Assembly (NCBI RefSeq): GCF_000515115.1
Contig: NZ_AZXF01000011.1
Location: 172,704-236,703, forward strand
DNA from: Nocardiopsis sp. CNT312
GTDB taxonomy: Bacteria > Actinomycetota > Actinomycetes > Streptosporangiales > Streptosporangiaceae
Reading direction: 5' to 3'
DNA: 64,000 nucleotides
Shown here: in pieces, positions 9,599-17,653 of the stretch
Numbering within the stretch: position 1 is the stretch's first letter
How the letters are laid out: every line of letters starts with the position of its first letter
Program-made: the position numbers and the translations under genes
The notes under the pieces: generated by a model
What the model was told of the DNA's origin: nothing
What the model saw: only the letters and a program-made list of their open reading frames with translations
Databases searched by the model: none

Positions 9599-10315
9599 TC
9601 AGCCGCTCTCCTCGTGTCTGACGGCAAGCGCGAGTCGTTCGACCCGGCCACGGAGACGGTCGAAGGTGTCTTCGAAGGCTGTACGGGTGGCTGTCCGTAT
9701 CGGGTCGGGAATCGACCAGTGCAAGCGGTCTCGGGCGGGGGGGAGCTCTTCGTGGGCACTGTCACAGACCGCCACGACCAAGTCGTCCTGACGCAGCACG
9801 TCGTCCACGTGGGCTGTGGTTCGGGATTCGAGACACAGACCGTGCCCTCGCGCGGCGGCCAGCGCGCCTTCGTGGACACCCGGACCCGGACGGGTTCCGG
9901 CAGAGGCGGCGGGAACGGGGCTGCGGTTCTCCCACAACGCGGCGGCCAGCTGGGAACGGGCCATGTTGTGGGTGCATACGAACACCACACGGGGTGCGTG
10001 CAGCAGCGGGCCGGGGGCGAGTGCGGTGAGCGCCTCGGGACGGAGACGGATGTAGACCCGGCGGCTATCGGCCTCGGAACGGACACGAGTGATGACCTCG
10101 GCCTCCTCCAGGACACGCAGATGGTAGGCGATGAGGTTGGAGCGCATTCCCAGCAATCGACCCAGTTCACTGGGTGAGGCGTCACCCGTCCTCAAGACGT
10201 CGGTGACGGCCAGGCGCGCGCTGTCCGCCAGTACTCCGTATAGGTTGGCCCGTCGTTGCAGCGGGGAACCGGGCTTTCCCGACTCGATGTTTGCCGGGTG
10301 AACATGTGTGGGCAA
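9599..10315 (-). CDS. ArsR-type regulator fused to low-molecular-weight arsenate reductase
   Basis: About 238 aa. An N-terminal winged helix (ANLYGVLADSARLAVTDVLR... SELGRLLGMRSNLIAYHLRV) of the ArsR type is followed by a phosphotyrosine-phosphatase-fold arsenate reductase with the signature VFVCTHNMARSQLA, which fits the family C-x5-R catalytic loop. A later DPIRTATRTAF segment corresponds to the general-acid DP loop. Such fusions couple sensing to As(V) reduction. TTG at 10315 follows GGAAGG at nine bases; an ATG at 10456 would add 47 poorly conserved residues. It marks the left border of the arsenic island. Confidence 0.82.
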   Translation of the reverse strand: MPTHVHPANIESGKPGSPLQRRANLYGVLADSARLAVTDVLRTGDASPSELGRLLGMRSNLIAYHLRVLEEAEVITRVRSEADSRRVYIRLRPEALTALAPGPLLHAPRVVFVCTHNMARSQLAAALWENRSPVPAASAGTRPGPGVHEGALAAARGHGLCLESRTTAHVDDVLRQDDLVVAVCDSAHEELPPARDRLHWSIPDPIRTATRTAFEDTFDRLRGRVERLALAVRHEESG

Positions 10316-10465
10316 GGCTGTGATCCTTCCATCCGCACGAAGCCCGGTCGGGCTCGGGAAACCGCGAAGCTTCTCCCGCCTTCGCTCCCGGGCTTTGGCC
10401 CTGGGTCCACGCTCCGTAGAGCTGAGCCGGCCCTCTGGCCGGTTCCGACCGGTCATGCCGTCGGG

Positions 10466-10999
10466 TCAACGGTCGGCGACCGTGTCCCGGACTGTGGTGA
10501 ATTCGCTGTCAACGTGGAGAAGGGGCGCCGAGCCCTCCAGGCCGCCGCACGAGAGAACCTGCCCGAGCAGACCTTGATGATCGCCGGCCTCGAAGCATGA
10601 CGCCAAGCGGCATTCGAAGTAGGCGACCCCTTCCGCAGCGATGGGCAGGCCCGTGACCGGGGCGTGGAGTGAGGGGATGCCCTTCCAGAAACGGAGGCTG
10701 CGCGGTCTCCCCGGAGCGGAGAAACGCAGTGCTACGGACTCCTGGTGGGCGGCGAGGGCTGTCACCGCGAACACGCCGCTGCCGCGGATCGCACACAGGG
10801 TTCTCGACATGCCCTTCAGGTAGAACACCACGAGCGGCGGTTCGAGTGAGGCGGTGGTCAATGAACTCACCGTGACCGTGCAGAGTTCTCCGTCAACACT
10901 GTTCGAACTCACGATCGAGACACTCGAAGGGACAGCCCGAGCGGTCCCACGAAGACTTGCGGTCGGGGTGTTCAAAAGGTTCCTGAAGGAGAGGGTCAT
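10466..10999 (-). CDS. Flavin reductase-like FMN-binding split-barrel protein
   Basis: 177-aa protein of the flavin-reductase/DIM6-NTAB family. It has SSVSIVSSNS, then TVTVSSLTTASLEPPLVVFYL (FMN-binding strand and loop), SGVFAVTALAAHQE and AYFECRLASCFEAGDH. Members reduce FMN with NAD(P)H for a partner monooxygenase or act as flavin oxidoreductases. Within the arsenic island it could supply FMNH2 to an oxidative step, which is inference. Start ATG at 10999 has a GGAGTG site. It lies downstream of, and in the same direction as, the ParB-like regulator but 640 bp away. Confidence 0.8.
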   Translation of the reverse strand: MTLSFRNLLNTPTASLRGTARAVPSSVSIVSSNSVDGELCTVTVSSLTTASLEPPLVVFYLKGMSRTLCAIRGSGVFAVTALAAHQESVALRFSAPGRPRSLRFWKGIPSLHAPVTGLPIAAEGVAYFECRLASCFEAGDHQGLLGQVLSCGGLEGSAPLLHVDSEFTTVRDTVADR

Positions 11000-11233
11000 G
11001 AGTCACTCCGTTGAGACGAAGGCGGATTGCACGTGGTGGACGCTCCGCCGGGGCTGCAGAGCACTGCCCTGAGCCCGGCCTCGAACGTGGTCCGGCCAGA
11101 TGTCCGGTCTCGGGGACCGAACCGTGCCCTCCCTCGGTCCGACGGAAGGGGGCGCGGTGGGCGCAGCCGCACCTCGCAGCCGCTCAGGTCAGGCATCCCC
11201 GGTTGGTCGCTTCGACCGGCGATCTCGTGGGGC

Positions 11234-11277
11234 GACCGTTCTGTCGTGGCTTTGGACCCCGGGGCGACAGAACGGTC
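11234..11277. promoter_or_regulatory. 13-bp perfect inverted repeat
   Basis: GACCGTTCTGTCG (11234-11246) is repeated inverted at 11265-11277 with an 18-base loop. There is no T-run on either strand, so an operator or RNA hairpin is as likely as a terminator. It lies between the ParB-like regulator gene and the flavin reductase gene. Confidence 0.55.
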
Positions 11278-11328
11278 CGGAGGAGGCGGGGAACACGGCC
11301 GGAGTTCCCCCAGGAAGGAGGGGTCACC

Positions 11329-11361
11329 ATGAAACTCCTTTTGTGTTTCCACTATGCCTAG
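11329..11361 (+). CDS. Candidate 10-residue leader-type peptide
   Basis: AAGGAGG lies seven bases upstream of an ATG that encodes MKLLLCFHYA followed by TAG. The ribosome site is one of the strongest in the window, yet no plus-strand gene follows until 13090. It recalls Cys-containing attenuation leader peptides of actinobacteria, or it could be a short signalling peptide. It may also be chance; an open frame extends upstream from it. Confidence 0.3.
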   Translation: MKLLLCFHYA

Positions 11362-11641
11362 AAATAGGTAACAGCATTCAGACTGATCGGTCAATGGCCG
11401 CAGTCTGCGCACCAGGTCGTGGGCATCGTTCAATCCGGTCCGGTCCACCTGATCGACAGAAATCCTGCAGTACGCCCCGGGCGTACGCTCCCGCCACCCT
11501 TTTCACAGCGAGCTGGATGGGTAATTTTTGAGCCAACGTCCGAAGCCTCCGACGGGGATGGAGACCGGAAATAAGGTGGTCGGGAATCAGAGAAACCCGA
11601 CCGGGTCGCCCCGGCCGGGTCGGACCCGTGTACATCGGTCG

Positions 11642-12670
11642 TCAGGTGGCGTTGCCCGCAGGGGACGGTGGGTCGCTACGGCGCTCCAGAAGAGTCGCGA
11701 TGGCATTCCAGTTCACAGCACAGGCGCGTGCCACGGCCGCGATTCTGGTGGCCTGGTGGGGAGGGATGCGTTCGACGAGGTCCGCCTCCTCGTGTCGTAT
11801 GACACGGGCTTCGAGCCAGCGGATCATTGCGCGACCCTCGTCGTTGTATCGGAGAGTGGGATCCCTCTTGAGGGAATCGAGTACGACTCCGAGGTCGATG
11901 GGGCGGATCTCGGCGGACCGCTGCTTTGCTCCCTTGGCCGTCGAACGAGCGGATTGCCCCACTCCGTTCAATGCCGGCTCCCGGGCAGTGGCCTGGTCCT
12001 CGGCAGACGCTTCGCCGGCTTCGTCGCGATCGAACGCATCACCGCGGGGAAGGAGGGCCTCCGCGCTTTTCAGCCGGTCAAGGACGTGCCCTATAGCCTC
12101 CTCGGTGGCGTCGGGCCGACCGGAGTCCCGCTGGATCGATGTGCCCGCGTCCCGTGTGAGAACGTCGGTGACATTCCGCCTGCCATCGTCGAGGTTGACG
12201 GTCCGGACTCTGCCGTCGAGTCCGACGCGGACCGCGGATCTGACCGAAGGGTCCGTCGAGGCTCGGCGGAGGGATCCGATCGTTTTCCCGGACAGGCCGA
12301 CCTTGGCCGCGATCGCACGGTCCGACCACTCGGGGTGGGCGGCCAGGATCTTCTTCGCGGACGCCCTGCGGTCCGCCAGTGTGAGCGGGAGGCCATGGCG
12401 GATGTTCGCCTCGACCGCGGCGAGAAAACAGTCACGGTCCGAACCGTCAAAATAGGTCACCTCGATGGTCGTGCAATCGCTGTCCCGTGCTGCGTGCAAA
12501 CGGTGCATGCCATCGATGACCTGCATGGTCGACCGGTGGACGAGGATCGGGGGCAGTGCGTCGAGCTGTTCCGCCAAACGTGCCACGTGGTCGTGGTCGA
12601 TCCCATTCAGCCGTGGGGAATCGGCGTCCAGCAGGGCGTTGATCGGGACACGATGCGGAGTGGTCGCCAT
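11642..12670 (-). CDS. ParB-N/StrR-like DNA-binding regulator
   Basis: 342-aa protein with a ParB/sulfiredoxin-like N-terminal domain (PRLNGIDHDHVARLAEQLDA, PPILVHRS..QVIDGMHRLHAA) and a central helix-turn-helix (WSDRAIAAKVGLSGKTIGSL). The C-terminal region is variable and charged. Free-standing proteins of this type, including StrR relatives, are pathway activators in actinomycete antibiotic clusters; it is not near a partition parA gene. ATG at 12670 is fixed by AAAGGAG five bases upstream. It is divergent from the TetR-type gene. It is a likely cluster-situated regulator of the arsenic island. Confidence 0.78.
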   Translation of the reverse strand: MATTPHRVPINALLDADSPRLNGIDHDHVARLAEQLDALPPILVHRSTMQVIDGMHRLHAARDSDCTTIEVTYFDGSDRDCFLAAVEANIRHGLPLTLADRRASAKKILAAHPEWSDRAIAAKVGLSGKTIGSLRRASTDPSVRSAVRVGLDGRVRTVNLDDGRRNVTDVLTRDAGTSIQRDSGRPDATEEAIGHVLDRLKSAEALLPRGDAFDRDEAGEASAEDQATAREPALNGVGQSARSTAKGAKQRSAEIRPIDLGVVLDSLKRDPTLRYNDEGRAMIRWLEARVIRHEEADLVERIPPHQATRIAAVARACAVNWNAIATLLERRSDPPSPAGNAT

Positions 12671-12878
12671 ATCAGCTCCTTTGACAAAGAAGATCATCCA
12701 TGGTCAGTGCGCTGCATTCAGCGTGGCCACCGGTGGCACATCGAATTCCGTCTCCGCTGGTCGCGACGGGACCGGGGCCGGAGCGGAGCACGCGGGCGTC
12801 GGGGGTCGCGGCTAATCGGTTTCGGGGACGAAGTACGAGGTCGCGGCATTGCGCGATGCCTATCGGCCCAGCACTGGT

Positions 12879-12937
12879 GTGAGTACTCACGGCAAGCAAG
12901 AATAAAGAGCATTCTCTCTGTTTTCAACGGAAAACAG
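12879..12937. promoter_or_regulatory. Palindromes in the divergent ParB-like/TetR promoter region
   Basis: GTGAGTACTCAC (12879-12890) is a perfect 12-bp palindrome. CTGTTTTC-AACG-GAAAACAG (12918-12937) is an inverted repeat with 8-bp arms. The segment is locally AT-rich. These are candidate operators for the butyrolactone-receptor-like TetR protein or the ParB-like regulator. Confidence 0.5.
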
Positions 12938-13089
12938 ATCGATCACTCTTTTTTCTGAGATGTTGGGCACCGTAGGCGTCCAGCGGTTGCACCGAGTCAG
13001 ACGCGGGCTGCTGTGCCGGTGCTTCCTCCCGCCAACGGGCGTAGAACCCGGTCGGCACGGCCGCGGCTGCGATTTCGGAAGGCGGGAGT

Positions 13090-13704
13090 ATGGCGAGGCA
13101 GGAACGGGCGGAGCGGACACGGGCCCTCCTCATCCAGGCCGCGAGCGCGGAGTTTGTTCGGTTCGGGTACGCCGGCGCGACGCTGAGCCGGGTCAGCGGT
13201 AGGGCCAACGTGACCATAGGCGCGTTGACCTTCCACTTCTCCACCAAGGCCGCGTTGGCGGAGGCGGTATGCGCGTGTGGTTCCGACACCACCCGCAGCG
13301 CCGTACGTCACGCGGCCGGGAGCGTCGACTCGCCCTGGGGCGGGCTGGAGTCCGTCCTTCGCGTTCTCACCGAGCTCCCTCTGGAGGATCTGGTGGTGAG
13401 GGCCGCGGCACGGCTCTCACGTGAGTGGGGGGGCGCTTGTCCGCGTTGACAGACCTCTTGGACCCCGACCGTGGGTTCCCTGCTCGACGAGGTGGTGCGC
13501 CACGGTTCACTCGCTCCCGGCGCGGATCCGAAGACCGTGTTGGAACTCGTGGAGCTGCTGGTCAGTGGCTCTGGGGCGGTGATGGTGCAGGACCTCCTCG
13601 AACATCCGGAGTCGAGCACGGACCGTGCCCGCGACAGATTGTTCGGTATCTGGCGCATGGTTCTCCCGGTCCTTGCCGCCCTCCCGGAGTCCGAGGACCG
13701 CTGA
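13090..13704 (+). pseudogene. TetR-family gamma-butyrolactone receptor-like regulator, interrupted
   Basis: Begins MARQERAERTRALLIQAASAEF with a following FGYAGATLSRVSG...TIGALTFHFSTKAALAEAV, the N-terminal helix-turn-helix of ScbR/ArpA-type receptors. The frame meets TGA at 13447, then continues in the same frame with a convincing ligand-domain C-terminus (VGSLLDEVVRHGSL...PKTVLELVELL...LLEHPESS). A run of seven G just before the stop could hide an indel, and between there and 13470 a shifted frame also reads sensibly. It is therefore either a genuine pseudogene or two homopolymer sequencing errors. An intact protein would be about 200 aa. Confidence 0.65.
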
Positions 13705-13999
13705 ACACACCGGTGGGTCCCCTACCGCCCCCTCCCGGTGCCCCCGCGGGACTGGTCCTACCGCACGAATCCACCGGCCTACACCCACGGGTGCGGTGGC
13801 CCGCGGCCCCATGAGCCGCCTCCGTCCGGGGAGCACGTAACCGCGGTGGCCGTGAGCTTCGGTGGCACCCGCCCACTGAACCGTATCCGTTCATGGCAAC
13901 AGCCTTCGTTGATGGAATCATGGTCAAGGTTGCGTTGGTGCCCTGAACTGGGAGAGGTCGGCGGATACCTCTCGTTGCGCCATCGCACCACAGAGCACT

Positions 14000-14036
14000 C
14001 AACAGCGAATGCTGTTGACATGAATAGATGCTGTTG
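14000..14036. promoter_or_regulatory. ArsR-type operator CAACAGC-N4-GCTGTTG plus extra half-site
   Basis: A perfect inverted repeat CAACAGC (14000-14006) and GCTGTTG (14011-14017), followed by another GCTGTTG half-site (14030-14036), lies directly upstream of the arsR start at 14051. The identical arms recur at 18042-18059. It is probably the binding site of the adjacent ArsR protein. Confidence 0.7.
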
Positions 14037-14050
14037 ATAGGAGTAGGGTC

Positions 14051-14458
14051 ATGTCGAAGGAACTGGACATCAGGCTGCTCGAAGGCGAAGAGCTGTCGAA
14101 CTGGGAACGGGCCCGACGGCTCGTTCCCAAGCTGAAGGCACTGGCCGACGAGAACCGCACGATCCTGTGTCTTCTCCTCGCCGAGCGGCCGCACACCGTC
14201 AAGGAGCTCCAGGACGCCACGGGGCTCAACCAGACCCTCATCAGTCACCACCTGCGCCCCCTGCGCGAGCAGGAACTCGTCAAGGTCATGCCCCGCGGCC
14301 GGTCCAACGTGTACGCGCTCTGCTGCGAAGAGTTGGGGATGCCGGTCCGCTGGCTCGCCTCCCTCGCGGCGATGACGCCCGAAGGCGCCAAGGCGTGCTG
14401 CCTCAGCAAGGAAGACGACAAAGCGACCCACCCTCCAGAGGAAGCAACAGATGTCTGA
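14051..14458 (+). CDS. arsR: ArsR-family metalloregulator
   Basis: 135-aa winged-helix repressor (KALADENRTILCLLLAERPH, NQTLISHHLRPLREQELVKV). It has two vicinal cysteine pairs, CC in YALCCEEL and CC in KACCLSKED near the C-terminus, suitable for binding As(III) or an organoarsenical. It overlaps the downstream permease gene by eight bases, so repressor and efflux protein are translationally linked. Inverted-repeat operators lie 15-50 bp upstream, consistent with autoregulation. Confidence 0.88.
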   Translation: MSKELDIRLLEGEELSNWERARRLVPKLKALADENRTILCLLLAERPHTVKELQDATGLNQTLISHHLRPLREQELVKVMPRGRSNVYALCCEELGMPVRWLASLAAMTPEGAKACCLSKEDDKATHPPEEATDV

Positions 14459-15341
14459 AAACTGGATCGAGACGATCAGGACGTTCGGAACGATCGCGAT
14501 TGAGCTGGTCCTGCTCTTCTTCGCGGTCGCATTCCTCGTCGCCCTCCTGCAGCGGCGTTTGGGGGAGAAGAGGCTCCAGCTCTGGCTGGCGGGCGGAAAG
14601 CTGACGGCCCCCCTGAAGGGGGCCCTTCTCGGTGCGCTCACCCCCTTCTGCTCGTGCTCCACGCTCCCGATGCTCATGGGCATGCTGAAGGTCGGTGCGC
14701 CGTTCCGTGCGGCGGCGGCCTTCCTGATCTCCTCACCTCTCCTGAACCCGATCATCCTCGGTATCACCTGGGTCCTCTTTGACTGGAAGGTCATGGTCGG
14801 CTACGCGGTGGTCGTGTTCGCCAGCACGATCGTGCTCGCCCTCGCCCTGGAGGCGCTGGGGATGGAGAAGTACGTCCGCCGCGTCAAGGTCAGTGCGGAG
14901 GGACACAGTGACGCTCCCTGGCAGGGAATCAAGGCCGAGGCCCGCCCCGCTTGGGACCAGGCCGTGTCGTTCTTCAAGCCCCTGGCGATCCCGATGCTCA
15001 TCGGTGTGTCGATCGGTGCCTTCATCTACGGTGCGGTTCCCGAGACCTTCCTGACCTCCATCGCCGGCCCCGACAACCTCTTGGCCGTGCCGACCGCCGC
15101 CCTCATCGGCATCCCGCTCTACATCCGCACCGAGTCGGCTCTCCCCATCGGCATGGCGCTGAGCGCGGCCGGGATGGGCCTTGGCCCCGTGTTCGCCCTC
15201 ATCATCGGCGGCGCTGGGGCGAGCCTGCCCGAACTGTCCATGTTGGCTGCGATCTTCAAGCCCAGGCTGGTCGCCGCCTACGTCACCAGCATCCTGGTGG
15301 TCGCCACCGCCGGTGGTCTGCTGATCCCCCTCTTCTTCTGA
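14451..15341 (+). CDS. arsP: ArsP-type permease (organoarsenical efflux)
   Basis: 296-aa membrane protein of the DUF318/ArsP permease family with about eight hydrophobic helices. It has the family hallmark TPFCSCSTLPM near residue 65, and NPIILG and TESALPIGMAL segments. Characterised ArsP proteins export trivalent methylated or aromatic arsenicals rather than inorganic arsenite. Coupling to an ArsR gene supports that use. In this context it may export a product or intermediate of the adjacent biosynthetic genes. Confidence 0.82.
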   Translation: MSENWIETIRTFGTIAIELVLLFFAVAFLVALLQRRLGEKRLQLWLAGGKLTAPLKGALLGALTPFCSCSTLPMLMGMLKVGAPFRAAAAFLISSPLLNPIILGITWVLFDWKVMVGYAVVVFASTIVLALALEALGMEKYVRRVKVSAEGHSDAPWQGIKAEARPAWDQAVSFFKPLAIPMLIGVSIGAFIYGAVPETFLTSIAGPDNLLAVPTAALIGIPLYIRTESALPIGMALSAAGMGLGPVFALIIGGAGASLPELSMLAAIFKPRLVAAYVTSILVVATAGGLLIPLFF

Positions 15342-15502
15342 TTCTTCTGCGCAACCACACCCGCGGTTCCTCTCCGGTCTTCCACCGTGGGAGGGGCCGC
15401 GATCATCTTCTCGGGTCAGGAAGGCTGTCGATTTCCGGCGGGAGTCCATCGGCATCCTGGTCTCGTGGGTGAAGCCGCGCCGGTCGCGGGACAGGCAAAG
15501 AG

Positions 15503-15533
15503 CCGGTGGCCCCGCAGAAGGCGGGGCCACCGG
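15503..15533 (-). terminator. Hairpin terminator after the hppE-like gene
   Basis: A 13-bp perfect stem (CCGGTGGCCCCGC with its complement) and a 5-base loop lie 24 bp beyond the hppE-like stop. On the minus strand it is followed by CTCTTTG. It probably also ends rightward transcription from arsP. Confidence 0.75.
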
Positions 15534-15556
15534 ACCGAACACCCGATCCGGCAGGA

Positions 15557-16153
15557 TCAGAAGTTGACCGAGACCACCTTGGCCGGGCCGGAGCCCTTGG
15601 TGGCGGTCAGGGTGTGGGGGACGTTCGGGGCGATGTAGAAGCTGCCGCCCTCGGGGACCGTCGCCTCCTTGGGGTTGTCCGGGTCCCCCCACTTGAGGTG
15701 GATGTCGCCCTCCATGCAGAAGATGACCTCGTGGGCGTCGTGGCCGCCGTTGAACTCGGCCTTGGCCGGGTCGTCGACGTTGACCTCAAGCAGCAGGGGG
15801 ACGAGCTTGGGAAGGGTCCGGGTACGCACCAGGCAGTTGTAGGTGTAGTACTCGGTGCCGGCCCGCATGCCCTCGACCACCGGGTTGTCGCCGGGGGCCT
15901 GGACACGGACGCCCCCGTCGAGGTCGGTGACGAACTCGGGGGTGAGGTCCGAGGCGGAGGTCCCCAGGATCCCGGCGATCTGGGTCAGCTTCTCCAGGGT
16001 CAGCTCGCCGCCGTCCTTCTCCTCCATAGCCACGACGTCGTCGACGCTCAGGCCCAGGACCTTCGCGAAGGACGCCCGGTCCATCTTGATGTGCTCGCGG
16101 CGGCCCTTGATCTTCTGGCCGTAGGTTTCCTCAAGGGCAGGGGTTGTCGCCAT
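15557..16153 (-). CDS. HppE/Fom4-like non-heme iron epoxidase (cupin + XRE domain)
   Basis: 198 aa, the same length as the fosfomycin epoxidase HppE (Fom4) of Streptomyces and colinear with it. An N-terminal XRE-like helical domain (1-75) is followed by a cupin. The residues HppE uses sit at identical positions as I recall them: iron ligands His138, Glu142 and His180, and phosphonate- or radical-related Lys23, Arg97, Tyr102, Tyr103, Tyr105 and Asn135. YNCLVRTR and HLKWGDPDNPKEA are near-identical family stretches. HppE converts (S)-2-hydroxypropylphosphonate plus H2O2 to fosfomycin. Start ATG follows AAGGAG. No fom3, fomC or PEP mutase gene lies nearby, so the substrate here may differ, possibly an arsonate. 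Confidence 0.88.
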   Translation of the reverse strand: MATTPALEETYGQKIKGRREHIKMDRASFAKVLGLSVDDVVAMEEKDGGELTLEKLTQIAGILGTSASDLTPEFVTDLDGGVRVQAPGDNPVVEGMRAGTEYYTYNCLVRTRTLPKLVPLLLEVNVDDPAKAEFNGGHDAHEVIFCMEGDIHLKWGDPDNPKEATVPEGGSFYIAPNVPHTLTATKGSGPAKVVSVNF

Positions 16154-16338
16154 TTCTCTCTCCTTCGGTGATGCGGTGGTGGTGAAGCGGCGAAGGAACC
16201 CGAGTGCTGATTCGGCCGGTACGCTGGAGAGCGGTTCGGCCGACTGGGGCCAAGCGGCCCCGGTGACTCCTTCTCCTCTTCGCGGATCACGGTGCGGGCT
16301 CGCGCCGTGAGGTCAGGGGGACTGGTTCGCGCGGTCGC

Positions 16339-17142
16339 TCAGGTGGCGGCCGCAGGGGACCAGATGCGCGTGTACGAGACGTCCTCCGGCCAGTCGCGGA
16401 AGGGACTGAAGAGGTGGTCGTAGTCCGTGTTCCGCGCCGATCCGCGCATGATGAAGCATTCGGCTCCGGCGGAGGCGCACGCCAGGAGCGCGTCGAGCTT
16501 GGTCCTGAGCGCCCCGGTCGAGTCCCACGGGCTCTTCGCCCACAGCGCCGAGTAGGCGCGCTCGGGGAAGGCGGGGTCGACGTGGGACAGGACGTCCTTG
16601 CCGTCGGGGCCGTCCAGCAGGATCCCGGGGACGTCCGTCAGGCTGACCACTCGGAGACCGGCCTCCGTGGTGCCGACGAGGAACTCCGGCACCCGGTCGC
16701 TGGAAAGGCCGTGGAGCCGGCCGTCCGTTCCGAGGACGCTGTCACCGGACAGGACCGGGAGCGCTCCGGAGTCCAGAACCCTGGTGAGGACGTCGCTGCG
16801 CACCGAGAACGATCCGTCGTCCTCCAGGAGCGCCATGGCTCCGAGCTGGAGGGGAAGCGCTCGAACGCCCTCTCGCCGCAGGGCTTCCGTCCACACCCAG
16901 CGCACGTCCGCGAGCGCCTTGGTGAGGGGTATGCACCCGAACGGGTCTCCCCCGTCGTTTCCGCGGAGCGCTCCGTGTCCCGGGGCCCCGCCACCGGTGA
17001 TGAAGACGAGGCGTCCGCGATTCTCACGGAAGAGCCCGGCAACGATTCGAGCGTAATCCGCTATCGCGGACATATCGAGGCTGTTCTCGACGCTCTTGTC
17101 AGAGAAGAGGCTTCCGCCGACCTTGATGGCGAGGACGGTCAC
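16339..17142 (-). CDS. FomA-like fosfomycin kinase (amino-acid-kinase fold)
   Basis: 267 aa against 266 for FomA. Conserved features are AIKVGGSLFSDK (Lys7 and Lys16, equivalent to FomA Lys9 and Lys18), ITGGGAPGHGA (His56, equivalent to His58), LSSDRVPEFL, TDVPGI, SPWDSTGALRTKLDAL (Thr/Lys nucleotide and phosphate contacts) and a closing FRDWPEDVSYTRI that mirrors the FomA C-terminus. FomA phosphorylates the phosphonate of fosfomycin with ATP as producer self-protection. GTG at 17142 matches the family start; a GTG at 17214 with a GGAGA site would add 24 residues. It lies upstream of the hppE-like gene with a 185-bp gap. Confidence 0.87.
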   Translation of the reverse strand: MTVLAIKVGGSLFSDKSVENSLDMSAIADYARIVAGLFRENRGRLVFITGGGAPGHGALRGNDGGDPFGCIPLTKALADVRWVWTEALRREGVRALPLQLGAMALLEDDGSFSVRSDVLTRVLDSGALPVLSGDSVLGTDGRLHGLSSDRVPEFLVGTTEAGLRVVSLTDVPGILLDGPDGKDVLSHVDPAFPERAYSALWAKSPWDSTGALRTKLDALLACASAGAECFIMRGSARNTDYDHLFSPFRDWPEDVSYTRIWSPAAAT

Positions 17143-17265
17143 CGACCTCGACACCCCCAGGGGAATCGTGCGCGTTCTGTCATGTTGTCGATCGATCGCG
17201 GGAAGGCCGCTCACTGTAATCGTTCTCCACTTTCATGCGGGGTGGACGGGTCCGCGTCTGGGGCG

Positions 17266-17334
17266 GGGATATCCGCTGATCAGCGGGCCGACGTCGGCCG
17301 CGAATTCCGAATGATCGGCCATCGGGATATCCGC
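17266..17334. promoter_or_regulatory. Repeats and palindrome upstream of the fomA-like gene
   Basis: GGGATATCCGC occurs directly repeated at 17266-17276 and 17324-17334. The first copy runs into the perfect palindrome CCGCTGATCAGCGG (17273-17286). The stretch from here to about 17560 holds no gene and becomes AT-rich around 17370-17420, so it probably contains the promoter and operator of fomA/hppE. Confidence 0.5.
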
Positions 17335-17559
17335 GGCGCACTCGTGGCAGGTGGGGAGGTTGTCGCGATTTTTGCGCGGTCTTTGTTTGCTGAGATGAAC
17401 TTTATGATTGATATGTCGGACATGTCCAGAGGATGTGCCTTGGAAGTTCGGGAGGATCGTTGGAAGCACGGAGAACCGAGATTTCCACAGGTGGTGTCCC
17501 ATGAACTCGGATCACTGTTTCTCGACACCGGATCCACCGAACCCCTGCCCTGTGACCAC

Positions 17560-17595
17560 GCACAAAGAACCCGCACCGATGTGATCGGTGCGGGT
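17560..17595 (-). terminator. Rho-independent terminator after the small CC-protein gene
   Basis: A 12-bp perfect stem (17569-17580 with 17584-17595, three-base loop) is followed on the minus strand by TTCTTTGTG. It lies about 58 bp beyond the stop of the CC-protein gene and separates it from fomA-like transcription. Confidence 0.8.
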
Positions 17596-17653
17596 CGCCG
17601 TGCCGTTGCCGGGGGCCGCCACAGGTGCCTGCTGCGGTCCTGGCGGGCCGGTG

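Larger units (their letters stand above)
11000..11641. other. 640-bp intergenic region with hairpin and mini-ORF
   Basis: No gene of normal length is supported here. The stretch holds a long inverted repeat (11234-11277), a strong plus-strand ribosome site with a 10-codon ORF (11329-11361) and a weaker 7-bp inverted repeat (11379-11385 with 11401-11407). Confidence 0.6.
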
